NCBI GenBank assembly: GCA_003557085.1
Contig: PWPR01000079.1
Span: 1 to 7,070 of the forward strand
Direction: 5' to 3'
DNA: 7,070 nt
Source of the DNA: Clostridia bacterium
GTDB lineage: Bacteria > Bacillota > UBA994 > PWPR01
The notes below the pieces were generated by a model that searched no databases, was not told where the DNA came from, and was given only the letters and a program-made list of their open reading frames with translations. Both the position numbers and the translations under genes were made by a program. This document shows, one piece after another, positions 1-6,110 of the stretch. Each line of letters starts with the position of its first letter. The stretch's first letter is position 1.

Positions 1-659
1 CTTTAGCGTATTTTACTTCTTTAGAAACTTTAAAGGTTTCTTTGGCAACTGTTCTGTTCTTTATACACCCTTTGTATACTTACTTTATTTCTGCATTCTT
101 ATTAAAAGAAAGAATATCAAGAACTAAATGGATATCCTTGTTTACTACTTTAATTGGCGTTGTTTTTGTGGTTGAGCTAATGGGGGGAAGCTTTGATGTT
201 TCTGCTCGAGGAGTTTTGTTTGCAATTTTTGCAGGACTTGTCTACTCACTATTTATTGTGAACAATCACATTAAAAAAACCGATACAAACAGCTATGTTT
301 CAACTATGTACATTATAACTTTTTCAGCACTTTCACTAAATATAGCCTCTGGACTTGATCTAAGTGCCTGGACAAGCCTTAACGCTAACCAATGGCTAGT
401 CGTGGCAGGTATAGCTATTGTAGGCACGATTATAGGTATAGTAGGATTCATTTTTGGAATTAAACTTGTTGGTGCAACTACTGCATCAATTTTGTCAGTA
501 TTTGAACCTTTATCAGGAGTTTTATTAGCTTCAGTTTTTTTAGCAGAAAAAATTTCATTACAACAGTTATTTGGTATTGCTATTATTCTATTTTCAATAA
601 TTAGAATTAGCCGAGATAAGCATGAGGTAGTGACAGCTATTGACGTTTTTGAATTCTAG
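1..659 (+). CDS. EamA/DMT-family transporter, 5'-truncated by window edge
   Basis: This is an integral membrane protein of the drug/metabolite transporter superfamily (EamA fold, ten-helix exporters or permeases). The substrate cannot be told from sequence. The reading frame is open to the left edge (first full codon at position 3), giving 218 visible residues; full-length relatives are about 290-300, so roughly 70-80 N-terminal residues lie outside. The TTG at 42 is an internal codon, not the start. The visible part begins with the end of the first EamA repeat: SLATVLFFIHPLYTYFIS, then LLKERIS, the helix-end motif with a conserved Glu, then a hydrophobic helix ending FVVELMGG. The second EamA repeat follows, from GVLFAIFAGLVYSLF to FEPLSGVLLASVFLAEKIS and a last helix IIILFSIIRISR-like, ending in a short polar tail. 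Repetition of the LxExIS pattern in both halves supports the duplicated fold. No terminator is visible after it; the thrS promoter overlaps its 3' end. Its operon partners would be upstream of the window. Confidence 0.9.
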   Translation, partial: LAYFTSLETLKVSLATVLFFIHPLYTYFISAFLLKERISRTKWISLFTTLIGVVFVVELMGGSFDVSARGVLFAIFAGLVYSLFIVNNHIKKTDTNSYVSTMYIITFSALSLNIASGLDLSAWTSLNANQWLVVAGIAIVGTIIGIVGFIFGIKLVGATTASILSVFEPLSGVLLASVFLAEKISLQQLFGIAIILFSIIRISRDKHEVVTAIDVFEF

Positions 660-668
660 TTATATAAT
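640..668 (+). promoter_or_regulatory. Promoter of the thrS T-box transcript
   Basis: A -35 box TTGACG (640-645, 5 of 6 consensus bases) and a perfect -10 box TATAAT (663-668) are separated by exactly 17 bases, which is ideal for the housekeeping sigma factor. Transcription would start near 675, just before the T-box leader. The -35 box and most of the spacer lie inside the end of the upstream transporter gene. Seen by motif only. Confidence 0.85.
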
Positions 669-689
669 CTAAATATATAATAACTAAAA

Positions 690-913
690 GTAATGCGAAG
701 GAAAGTAACTTAGATAAGCTTTTTAGAGAGATGCCGTTTGGTGCAAGGCATTAAGCAAGTTTAATGTGAAGACCACCTTCAAACTACCTAGCTGAAAGTA
801 ATAATTATTAGGTTAGGTCGGTAGTACCGTTATAACTTTTAAGTGCTAAAATTAATTTTTTAGAATTAGAGTGGAACCGCGATATATCGTCTCTTTATAT
901 AGAGGCGATTTTT
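690..913 (+). promoter_or_regulatory. T-box leader (Thr specifier ACC) controlling thrS
   Basis: This RNA switch senses uncharged tRNA-Thr and permits read-through into thrS. Stem I is closed by GAAGG (697-701) pairing with CCTTC (776-780). The loop E half AGTA (704-707) faces GAA (768-770), followed by G771, the specifier ACC (772-774) and the usual purine A775; ACC is a threonine codon. The distal part of stem I has the AGAGAG motif (725-730) and a hairpin ATGCC/GGCAT (731-735/747-751) with a TTGGTGCAA-containing loop. A stem II region (ACTACC 783-788 with GGTAGT 820-825 as one possible pairing) and a stem III-like CGG...CCG element (819-829, then TTA) follow. The T-box proper is AGAGTGGAACCGCG at 868-881. 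Its bulge TGGA would pair with the tRNA acceptor end UCCA, implying discriminator base U73. In the antiterminator, AGAG (868-871) pairs with CTCT (891-894) and GCGA (879-882) with TCGT (887-890), mutually exclusive with the terminator at 886-913. Confidence 0.96.
886..913 (+). terminator. Intrinsic terminator of the thrS T-box switch
   Basis: A nine-base-pair stem is formed by ATCGTCTCT (886-894) and AGAGGCGAT (901-909), with one G-T pair and a six-base loop, followed by a run of T (909-913). Its 5' arm is shared with the antiterminator, so uncharged tRNA-Thr binding would prevent it from forming. It acts as a conditional attenuator upstream of thrS. Confidence 0.93.
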
Positions 914-934
914 ATATTTTAAGGAGGAAAAGAC

Positions 935-2857
935 ATGAGTAAACTAGTTGTAACTTTACCAGATGGATCAAAAAGAGAGTTTGATGAAAAAGTAACCCCT
1001 TTGGATGTAGCAAATGATATTAGTAAAGGACTGGGCAGAGCAGCTATAGCAGCAAAAGTTGATGGTAAAAAAGTAGACTTATATTATGATATAGAAAAAG
1101 ATGCAGAGGTTGAAATAATCACACTGAATGATGAAGAGGGAATTGACATATTTAGACACAGTAGTGCTCATATTATGGCTCAGGCTATTAAAAACTTATG
1201 GCCAGATGCAAAGCTTGCAATAGGACCACCAATAAAAGATGGTTTTTATTATGACATTGAGATGGAGCATAGACTTTCTCCAGAAGATTTAGAGCTAATA
1301 GAGAAAGAAATGCAAAAACTGATTAAAAAAGATATATCTTTTGAGAGACATGAGTTGCCTAGGGAAGAAGCTTTAGAATTTTTTGACAGTCTTGGCGAGT
1401 CATATAAAGTGGAGCTTATTAATGATTTGCCTGAAGATTCAATTATTAGTTATTACAACCAAGAGGATTTTGTGGATTTGTGTTCGGGACCACATATTCC
1501 TGGAAGTAAACTAATTAAAGCATATAAGCTACTCAGTATAGCTGGAGCATACTGGCGTGGTAGCGAAGAAAATGCTATGCTCCAAAGAGTGTATGGGACT
1601 TCTTGGCCTAAAAAGAGTCAATTAGATGATTATTTACATAGATTAGAAGAAGCCAAAAAGAGAGATCATAGAAAGCTTGGCAAGGAATTAGATTTGTTTA
1701 GTTTTAATAATGAAATAGCACCAGGTTTTCCATTTTTCCATGGGAAAGGTATGGTTTTAAGAAATAAACTGCTTGAGTTCTGGAGAGAAGTACACGAAGA
1801 ATATGGATATCAAGAAATTAATACTCCAATAATGCTTGATAGAGCATTATGGCAGCAAAGTGGGCATTGGGATCATTTTAGAGAAAACATGTATTTTAGT
1901 GAAATTGATGAACGTGAGTTTGCAATAAAACCTATGAACTGCCCTGGTGGAATACAGGTTTACAAGAACAGTATGCATAGTTATCGCGATTTGCCGCTTC
2001 TTATGAGTGAACTTGGCTTAGTACATAGACATGAGCTTTCAGGTGTACTACATGGTTTGATGAGGGTAAGAGCTTTTACACAAGATGATGCACATATATA
2101 CATGTTGCCTGAGCAAATGGAGGATGAGTTAACTAAGGTATTTGAGTTGGTCGATAAGGTATACAAAGTTTTTGGATTTAACTATCATGTTGAACTAAGT
2201 ACCAAACCTGAGAATGCAATGGGAGACGATGAAACCTGGGAATATGCAACTAATATACTTGAAAAAGTATTAAAAAAAATAAATGTAAAGTTTGTTATTA
2301 ACCCAGGTGATGGAGCTTTTTATGGTCCAAAAATTGATTTTCATTTAGAAGACTCAATAGGAAGAACCTGGCAATGTGGTACAATTCAATTAGATATGAT
2401 GATGCCAGAAAGATTTGAGTTAGAATATGTTGGTGAAGATGGACAAAAGCATCGTCCAGTAATGATTCATAGAACTGCACTTGGCAGTATCGAAAGATTT
2501 ATAGGAATATTAATTGAGCATTATGCAGGTGCTTTTCCAACTTGGTTAGCGCCATTACAAGTACAGATTATACCTGTCACAGATAGAAGCTTAGACTATG
2601 CATATAAAATTGAGCAAAAGCTAGTTAAAGAAGGCATAAGGGTAGAAGTAGATTCAAGAAGTGAAAAAGTTGGTTTTAAAATTAGAGAAGCTCAATTGTC
2701 AAAAGTTCCTTTTATGTTAATAATCGGTGATAAGGAAGTTGAGTCTGAGAATGTTTCAGTGAGATTGAGGTCTAAAGGAGACATAGGAGAAAAATCAGTA
2801 GAAGAATTAATTGATATGATAAAAGAGGAAGGAGAAACAAAATCTGATTCTGTTTAA
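935..2857 (+). CDS. thrS: Threonyl-tRNA synthetase
   Basis: A class II aminoacyl-tRNA synthetase that attaches threonine to tRNA-Thr in the cytoplasm and hydrolyses mischarged Ser-tRNA-Thr. At 640 residues it has the full bacterial length. Domains in order: N-terminal TGS domain (about 1-62); editing domain (about 63-225) with the HxxxH motif at His75/His79 and CSGPH at Cys183-His187; catalytic core (about 240-535); and C-terminal anticodon-binding domain (about 540-635, from PLQVQIIPVTD). The catalytic zinc ligands are all present at Cys336 (MNCPGG), His387 (DDAHIY) and His512 (IHRTALGS), matching Cys334/His385/His511 of the E. coli enzyme. Class II motif 2 (RVRAFTQDD) and motif 3 (GSIERFIGILIEHY) are intact. 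The ATG start is preceded by AAGGAGG (921-927) at 7 bases. Expression is controlled by the T-box leader upstream. No terminator is visible between it and the infC promoter, so some read-through into infC is possible. Confidence 0.99.
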   Translation: MSKLVVTLPDGSKREFDEKVTPLDVANDISKGLGRAAIAAKVDGKKVDLYYDIEKDAEVEIITLNDEEGIDIFRHSSAHIMAQAIKNLWPDAKLAIGPPIKDGFYYDIEMEHRLSPEDLELIEKEMQKLIKKDISFERHELPREEALEFFDSLGESYKVELINDLPEDSIISYYNQEDFVDLCSGPHIPGSKLIKAYKLLSIAGAYWRGSEENAMLQRVYGTSWPKKSQLDDYLHRLEEAKKRDHRKLGKELDLFSFNNEIAPGFPFFHGKGMVLRNKLLEFWREVHEEYGYQEINTPIMLDRALWQQSGHWDHFRENMYFSEIDEREFAIKPMNCPGGIQVYKNSMHSYRDLPLLMSELGLVHRHELSGVLHGLMRVRAFTQDDAHIYMLPEQMEDELTKVFELVDKVYKVFGFNYHVELSTKPENAMGDDETWEYATNILEKVLKKINVKFVINPGDGAFYGPKIDFHLEDSIGRTWQCGTIQLDMMMPERFELEYVGEDGQKHRPVMIHRTALGSIERFIGILIEHYAGAFPTWLAPLQVQIIPVTDRSLDYAYKIEQKLVKEGIRVEVDSRSEKVGFKIREAQLSKVPFMLIIGDKEVESENVSVRLRSKGDIGEKSVEELIDMIKEEGETKSDSV

Positions 2858-2868
2858 CTAGAAACAGC

Positions 2869-2897
2869 TTGACTTATTATTATGATTATGATAATAT
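2869..2897 (+). promoter_or_regulatory. Probable promoter of the infC-rpmI-rplT operon
   Basis: TTGACT (2869-2874) is followed by a 17-base spacer and TAATAT (2892-2897). An alternative -10, GATAAT (2890-2895), matches consensus better but leaves only a 15-base spacer. It lies 11 bases after the thrS stop codon and would start transcription near 2904, just ahead of the structured infC leader. Confidence 0.7.
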
Positions 2898-2917
2898 TCA
2901 TATGTTAGTTTTGAAAA

Positions 2918-3016
2918 GAAGAGGCCACCGCTTCTCACCTTATGAGAGAATTGTAAGGTTACACAAAATTGTTTTTGTAGTGTAATTTACCAGGTGGCTT
3001 TGCCATCTGGTTTTTT
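2918..3016 (+). promoter_or_regulatory. infC leader, probable L20-responsive attenuator
   Basis: In Bacillus subtilis the infC-rpmI-rplT operon is autoregulated: ribosomal protein L20 binds the leader RNA and favours premature termination (Rfam L20_leader class). This leader sits in the same position and shows the required switch. AGGCCACC (2922-2929) can pair with GGTGGCTT (2993-3000), eight pairs including one G-T, as an antiterminator. The same GGTGGC is the 5' arm of the terminator at 2989-3016, so the two folds exclude each other. Between them are further helices: TCTCA (2933-2937) with TGAGA (2943-2947), or alternatively ACCTTA (2937-2942) with TAAGGT (2954-2959), and a long hairpin TTACACAAAA (2959-2968) with a TTTTGT...GTAA arm (2973-2985). 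Pairings are read directly from sequence. That L20 is the ligand is inferred from operon content and position; I did not align the site to the 23S rRNA L20-binding region. Confidence 0.8.
2989..3016 (+). terminator. Intrinsic terminator in the infC leader
   Basis: A ten-pair stem is made by ACCAGGTGGC (2989-2998) and GCCATCTGGT (3002-3011), with one G-T pair, a three-base TTT loop and a run of six T (3011-3016). It ends 8 bases before the infC Shine-Dalgarno sequence, so it acts as an attenuator of infC-rpmI-rplT rather than as an end for thrS alone. Confidence 0.9.
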
Positions 3017-3024
3017 AATATTTT

Positions 3025-3030
3025 AGGAGG
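3025..3030 (+). promoter_or_regulatory. Shine-Dalgarno site that sets the infC start at AUU
   Basis: AGGAGG at 3025-3030 is a full Shine-Dalgarno core. The only nearby in-frame conventional start codon, GTG at 3030, uses the last G of this motif and so cannot be the initiation codon. The in-frame ATT codons at 3036 and 3039 lie 5 and 8 bases downstream, which is normal spacing. Confidence 0.85.
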
Positions 3031-3035
3031 TGTAT

Positions 3036-3557
3036 ATTATTAGTCGCGAATTGCTTGTAAATGAGCAGATTGATGCAAAAAAGGTAAGACTGATAGGATC
3101 TGACGGTGAGCAAATAGGTATTGTAACCTTAGAAGATGCTTTAAATAGAGCAGCAGCAGAAAGATTAGATTTAGCGCTTGTTTCACCCCAAGCTAGCCCC
3201 CCTGTTTGCAAGATAATGAACTATGGGAAATATAAGTATGAGCAGAGCAAAAGGGAAAGAGAAGCAAGAAAGAAACAGCACATCGTCAACCTTAAAGAAA
3301 TAAGAATGTCTCCAACAATAGAAGAACATGACCTTAATACTAAAGTAAGGCATGCGAAGAAGTTTTTGGAAAGTGGAGATAAAGTTAAGATAACAATAAG
3401 ATTTCGAGGAAGACAAATAGTCCATAGTGAGCTAGGAAAAGAAGTTCTAGTGAAAATGGGTGACATGTTATCAGATTATGGTAAGCCTGATTCAGGAGTT
3501 CAAATGGAAGGGCGTCATATGAGCATAACATATAGTCCGATAAATAAAGGAGAATAG
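3036..3557 (+). CDS. infC: Translation initiation factor IF-3 (AUU start)
   Basis: IF3 binds the 30S subunit, prevents premature joining of the 50S subunit and checks the start codon-initiator tRNA pairing. From ATT at 3036 the product is 173 residues (172 if ATT at 3039 is used), the usual size. The N-terminal domain (about 1-72) begins ISRELLVNEQI, carries RLIGSDGEQIGIV, and ends with the family signature PPVCKIMNYGKYKYE. A lysine/arginine-rich linker helix (SKREREARKKQ) leads to the C-terminal domain (about 82-170) with KIRMSPTIEEHDL-like, KITIRFRGRQIVHSELG and MEGRHMSITYSP segments. An AUU start is a known conserved feature of infC in E. coli and other bacteria, where IF3 discriminates against its own start codon; the same feedback is inferred here. 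It is the first gene of the operon with rpmI (3 bases after the stop) and rplT. The exact choice between the two ATT codons is open. Confidence 0.95.
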   Translation: MISRELLVNEQIDAKKVRLIGSDGEQIGIVTLEDALNRAAAERLDLALVSPQASPPVCKIMNYGKYKYEQSKREREARKKQHIVNLKEIRMSPTIEEHDLNTKVRHAKKFLESGDKVKITIRFRGRQIVHSELGKEVLVKMGDMLSDYGKPDSGVQMEGRHMSITYSPINKGE

Positions 3558-3560
3558 ATT

Positions 3561-3761
3561 ATGCCAAAAATGAAAACACATCGCGGTGCAGCTAAAAGAA
3601 TGAAAGTGACCGCTAATAAAAAAGTAAAGCGCAGTAAAGCGTACACTAATCATAGGGCAATGCGTAAAAGCTTAAGACAAAGAAAACAATTGCAAAAAAG
3701 CACATTAGTTCATGAAAGTAACATGAAAAAAGTTAAGTGCTTGTTGCCTTATGAGTTTTAG
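3561..3761 (+). CDS. rpmI: 50S ribosomal protein L35
   Basis: A small basic protein of the large ribosomal subunit. The 66 residues begin with the diagnostic MPKMKTHRGAAKR and continue KVKRSKAYTNHRAMRKS; the C-terminus NMKKVKCLLPYEF resembles the NMKKVKxMLPY ending of Gram-positive L35. The length is typical. The ATG is preceded by AAGGAG (3547-3552) at 8 bases, so the ribosome-binding site lies in the last codons of infC; this suggests coupled translation. It is the middle gene of infC-rpmI-rplT, and its expression should follow the attenuator in the infC leader. Confidence 0.98.
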   Translation: MPKMKTHRGAAKRMKVTANKKVKRSKAYTNHRAMRKSLRQRKQLQKSTLVHESNMKKVKCLLPYEF

Positions 3762-3783
3762 AAGATATTAGGAGGTAGCTATC

Positions 3784-4143
3784 ATGGCAAAAGTAAATAA
3801 AACTGTACCATCACGTAGAAGAAGAAAGAAAATACTTAAAGCAGCTAAAGGCTTTAGGGGAGCTAGAAGTAGGCATTTCAGAGTAGCTAAGCAAGCAGTA
3901 ATGAGAGCTCAAACCAATGCTTATAGAGATAGAAAGCGTAAGAAAAGAGATTTTAGAAAGCTTTGGATTACAAGAATTAATGCTGCGGCAAGACTAAATG
4001 ATTTGTCATACAATAGATTTATGCATGGTTTAAAACTTGCTAATATAGATATTAATAGAAAAATGCTGGCAGAAATGGCAGTTAATGATAAAGAGGCTTT
4101 TGGTGAGTTAGTAGCTTTATCAAAGCAAGCTCTAGACAGCTAA
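3784..4143 (+). CDS. rplT: 50S ribosomal protein L20
   Basis: L20 binds 23S rRNA early in assembly of the large subunit and, in characterised Bacillus and E. coli systems, also represses its own operon by binding the mRNA. The protein is 119 residues, standard length. Its very basic N-terminal extension (about 1-58: RRRRKKILKAAKGFRGARS, then YRDRKRKKRDFRKLW) threads into rRNA. The globular C-terminal domain (about 60-117) carries the conserved RINAAARLNDLSYNRFMHGL and the NRKMLAEMAVNDKEAF segment. The ATG has a strong AGGAGG (3770-3775) 8 bases upstream. It is the last gene of the operon, followed at once by an intrinsic terminator that starts in its stop codon. It is the likely ligand of the leader at 2918-3016. 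Confidence 0.99.
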   Translation: MAKVNKTVPSRRRRKKILKAAKGFRGARSRHFRVAKQAVMRAQTNAYRDRKRKKRDFRKLWITRINAAARLNDLSYNRFMHGLKLANIDINRKMLAEMAVNDKEAFGELVALSKQALDS

Positions 4144-4166
4144 GGTCCATTAGTTTGGACCTTTTT
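4143..4166 (+). terminator. Intrinsic terminator ending infC-rpmI-rplT
   Basis: AGGTCCA (4143-4149) pairs perfectly with TGGACCT (4156-4162) around a six-base loop, followed by TTTTT (4162-4166). The first base of the stem is the last base of the rplT stop codon. It lies only 10 bases upstream of the next gene's ATG. Confidence 0.93.
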
Positions 4167-4176
4167 CATTTATATT

Positions 4177-4692
4177 ATGATAAAAATTAGAAAAGCCACA
4201 ATTAAGGATTCAAAAGGAATTGCCAAGGTTCGTGTTAACACATGGAAAACTGCTTATAAAGGTATCATAAGCTCTAATTTTTTATGCAAGCAATCAATAG
4301 ATAAATCACAACGAAGTAATAAGAAGATGTTAGCAGATAAAAACATCATTGCTTATGTTGCTCTTGATGATAATGAAATTATTGGTTTTGCTTTCGGAGG
4401 AGAGTGTAGAGATAAAAGTTTATCAAGCGTTCAAGGTGAGATATACGCTATCTATATTTTAGAAAGCTATAGTAATCAGGGAATTGGCAGAAAGCTATTA
4501 GAACATCTGTTTTATAAATTTAGAGAAAAGCAATACAAAGCTATCTCAGTAGATTTTTTGTCAGGAAATTTAGCAGAAAAGTTCTATTTTAAATTAGGTG
4601 CTAGATATGAGAAAAGTAAAATCTATACAATTGGAGGATCAGATTATTTAGCACATACATACATATGGCAAGACATTAATGATTTAATTTAG
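4177..4692 (+). CDS. GNAT-family N-acetyltransferase, substrate unknown
   Basis: A 171-residue single-domain acetyltransferase of the Gcn5-related family; these enzymes move an acetyl group from acetyl-CoA to an amine of a small molecule or protein. The N-terminus MIKIRKATIKDSKGIAKVRVNTW is typical strand 1/helix 1 of the fold. IIAYVALDDNEIIGFAFGG (about 57-75) gives the central strands. Motif A, EIYAIYILESYSNQGIGRKL, contains the acetyl-CoA pyrophosphate-binding QGIGRK loop at 101-106. Motif B, about 131-143 (NLAEKFYFKLGAR), has the usual Asn and the FYxKLGF-like strand. The WKTAYKGIIS segment near 23-32 resembles the subfamily often annotated as ribosomal-protein-alanine or YjaB/YkwB-like acetyltransferases, but the substrate cannot be assigned. 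The ATG has no recognisable Shine-Dalgarno sequence and stands 10 bases behind the rplT terminator; I see no convincing promoter, so expression may rest on terminator read-through. No in-frame alternative start with a better site is apparent. Confidence 0.9.
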   Translation: MIKIRKATIKDSKGIAKVRVNTWKTAYKGIISSNFLCKQSIDKSQRSNKKMLADKNIIAYVALDDNEIIGFAFGGECRDKSLSSVQGEIYAIYILESYSNQGIGRKLLEHLFYKFREKQYKAISVDFLSGNLAEKFYFKLGARYEKSKIYTIGGSDYLAHTYIWQDINDLI

Positions 4693-4702
4693 GTGAAACT
4701 AA

Positions 4703-4711
4703 TGTTATAAT
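4703..4711 (+). promoter_or_regulatory. Extended -10 promoter for the potassium transporter unit
   Basis: TGTTATAAT (4703-4711) is a perfect extended -10 element: TG, one base, then consensus TATAAT (4706-4711). The -35 region 17 bases upstream (TTTAAT, 4683-4688) is poor, as is common for extended -10 promoters. Transcription would begin near 4718, about 24 bases before the ATG at 4742. It overlaps nothing and lies right after the acetyltransferase stop codon. Confidence 0.7.
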
Positions 4712-4741
4712 GAAGCAAATAATTTTGAGAGTTGGGTAGTT

Positions 4742-6109
4742 ATGCTACAAGATGATGCTATTATTATTAATAAAAACCAGAAAAAAAGAAAATTCATGAG
4801 CAATATGAAACCACCTCAAATATTAGCTTTAGGATTTGCTATATTAATATTGATTGGGGCAATACTATTGACACTTCCTATATCAGCCCAAGAGGGAAGA
4901 TTACCTTTTCTAGATGCTCTATTTACATCAACATCAGCTGTATGTGTAACTGGGCTCATAGTAGTTAACACAAAAGATTACTTTACTACGTTTGGACATT
5001 TTGTAATTTTACTATTAATACAGTTTGGTGGATTGGGAATAATGACGATGGCTACTATGGTTGTATTAGCTATAGGCAAGAGAATTAGCATAAAAGAGAA
5101 GCTTCTGATGCAAGAGGCATTAAATACTAGTAACATTAAAGGATTAACAAGCTTGATTTTACTGATAGTCAAAACTACCTTAATAATTGAGGGAATAGCT
5201 GCACTGATTCTTACCTTCAGATTTTTGCCTGAATATGGTATGCCTCATTCTTTGGGAATGGGAATATTTCATGCAGTATCAGCATTTTGTAATGCTGGTT
5301 TTGACCTTTTTGGAGACAGCTTAGTAAGGTTTGTTAATGATCCAATAGTCAATATAGTTATTATTACACTTATTGTTTTAGGTGGAATTGGGTTTTCAGT
5401 TATGATGGATATATATTATTCTAAGAAGATCAAAAATTTGTCACTGCATACAAAGATAGTTTTGACTGCAACTATAGTTTTACTAGTTTTTGGTAGTGTT
5501 GTCTTTTTCTCTTTAGAATATTCAAATCCAAGTACAATGGGAGACTTATCAATATCAGGTAAAGCTCTTTCATCATTATTCCTATCTGTAACTCCTAGAA
5601 CAGCGGGCTTTAACACTGTAGAAACAGGAAGTTTAACTACAGCAACATTGTTTATTATAATAACACTTATGTTTGTGGGAGCTTCTCCTGGTGGAACAGG
5701 AGGAGGAGTAAAAACAACGACCTTTGGAGCTATAATACTTAGTGTTGTGGCAACTATTACTAATAAAGAGGATGCAAACATTTTCAGTAGAAAGATTCCT
5801 AAAGAGATAATTAGCAAGGCATTTACTATTTTTTTTATTGCTCTATTATGGGTAGTTCTTGTTACTATTGTTTTGTCAATAACTGAAGAGATGGCTTTCA
5901 TAGATATCTTTTTTGAAGCTATGTCTGCTTTTGGAACAGTAGGATTGAGTACAGGAGTTACAGGAAGTTTAAGCCCAATTGGAAGAGTTATGATAATAAT
6001 TACAATGTATATTGGGAGATTAGGGCCTATGACTTTAGCTGTTGCTTTTTCTAGGCAAGCTTTAAGACAGATTGTAAAATATCCTGAAGAACAGATATCG
6101 GTGGGTTAA
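4742..6109 (+). CDS. TrkH/KtrB-family potassium uptake channel subunit
   Basis: A membrane protein that conducts K+ into the cell, normally gated by a cytoplasmic nucleotide-binding ring (TrkA/KtrA). The 455 residues match KtrB length rather than the longer enterobacterial TrkH. Four M1-P-M2 repeats are visible by their pore-loop filters: TSTSAVCVTGLIV (Gly71), AVSAFCNAGFDLF (Gly186), SVTPRTAGFNTVE (Gly289) and AMSAFGTVGLSTG (Gly401). The glycine-rich GASPGGTGGGVKTTT (313-327) corresponds to the flexible M2 loop of the third repeat that gates the pore, and GRLGPMTLAVAF (425-436) contains the conserved Arg of the last helix. A basic cytoplasmic N-terminus (about 1-22) precedes the first helix (PPQILALGFAILILIG). 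The start is uncertain: ATG 4742 has only weak upstream GAG/GGG matches; Met19 (4796) and Met22 (4805) are alternatives. It is co-transcribed with the methyltransferase 1 base downstream. No trkA/ktrA gene accompanies it in this window. Confidence 0.95.
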   Translation: MLQDDAIIINKNQKKRKFMSNMKPPQILALGFAILILIGAILLTLPISAQEGRLPFLDALFTSTSAVCVTGLIVVNTKDYFTTFGHFVILLLIQFGGLGIMTMATMVVLAIGKRISIKEKLLMQEALNTSNIKGLTSLILLIVKTTLIIEGIAALILTFRFLPEYGMPHSLGMGIFHAVSAFCNAGFDLFGDSLVRFVNDPIVNIVIITLIVLGGIGFSVMMDIYYSKKIKNLSLHTKIVLTATIVLLVFGSVVFFSLEYSNPSTMGDLSISGKALSSLFLSVTPRTAGFNTVETGSLTTATLFIIITLMFVGASPGGTGGGVKTTTFGAIILSVVATITNKEDANIFSRKIPKEIISKAFTIFFIALLWVVLVTIVLSITEEMAFIDIFFEAMSAFGTVGLSTGVTGSLSPIGRVMIIITMYIGRLGPMTLAVAFSRQALRQIVKYPEEQISVG

Positions 6110-6110
6110 T

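Noticed and set aside
42..44. TTG as the start codon of the EamA transporter
   Set aside because: The same frame is open to the window edge and the upstream residues (LAYFTSLETLKVS) continue the family pattern, so the TTG is an internal leucine codon.
2902..2985. A 27-codon open frame (ATG to TAA) spanning the infC leader, reminiscent of a leader peptide
   Set aside because: It has no ribosome-binding site, begins at about the predicted transcription start, and its sequence is dictated by RNA helices of the attenuator. It has no run of regulatory codons. Most likely chance.
3183..3466. Two overlapping - strand open frames of about 80 codons
   Set aside because: Both are antisense to the conserved IF3 coding sequence and lack ribosome-binding sites or recognisable domains.
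5416..5901. A 161-codon open frame on the - strand
   Set aside because: It lies wholly inside the potassium transporter gene, antisense to its conserved pore segments, and shows no recognisable protein features. A shadow of the real gene.
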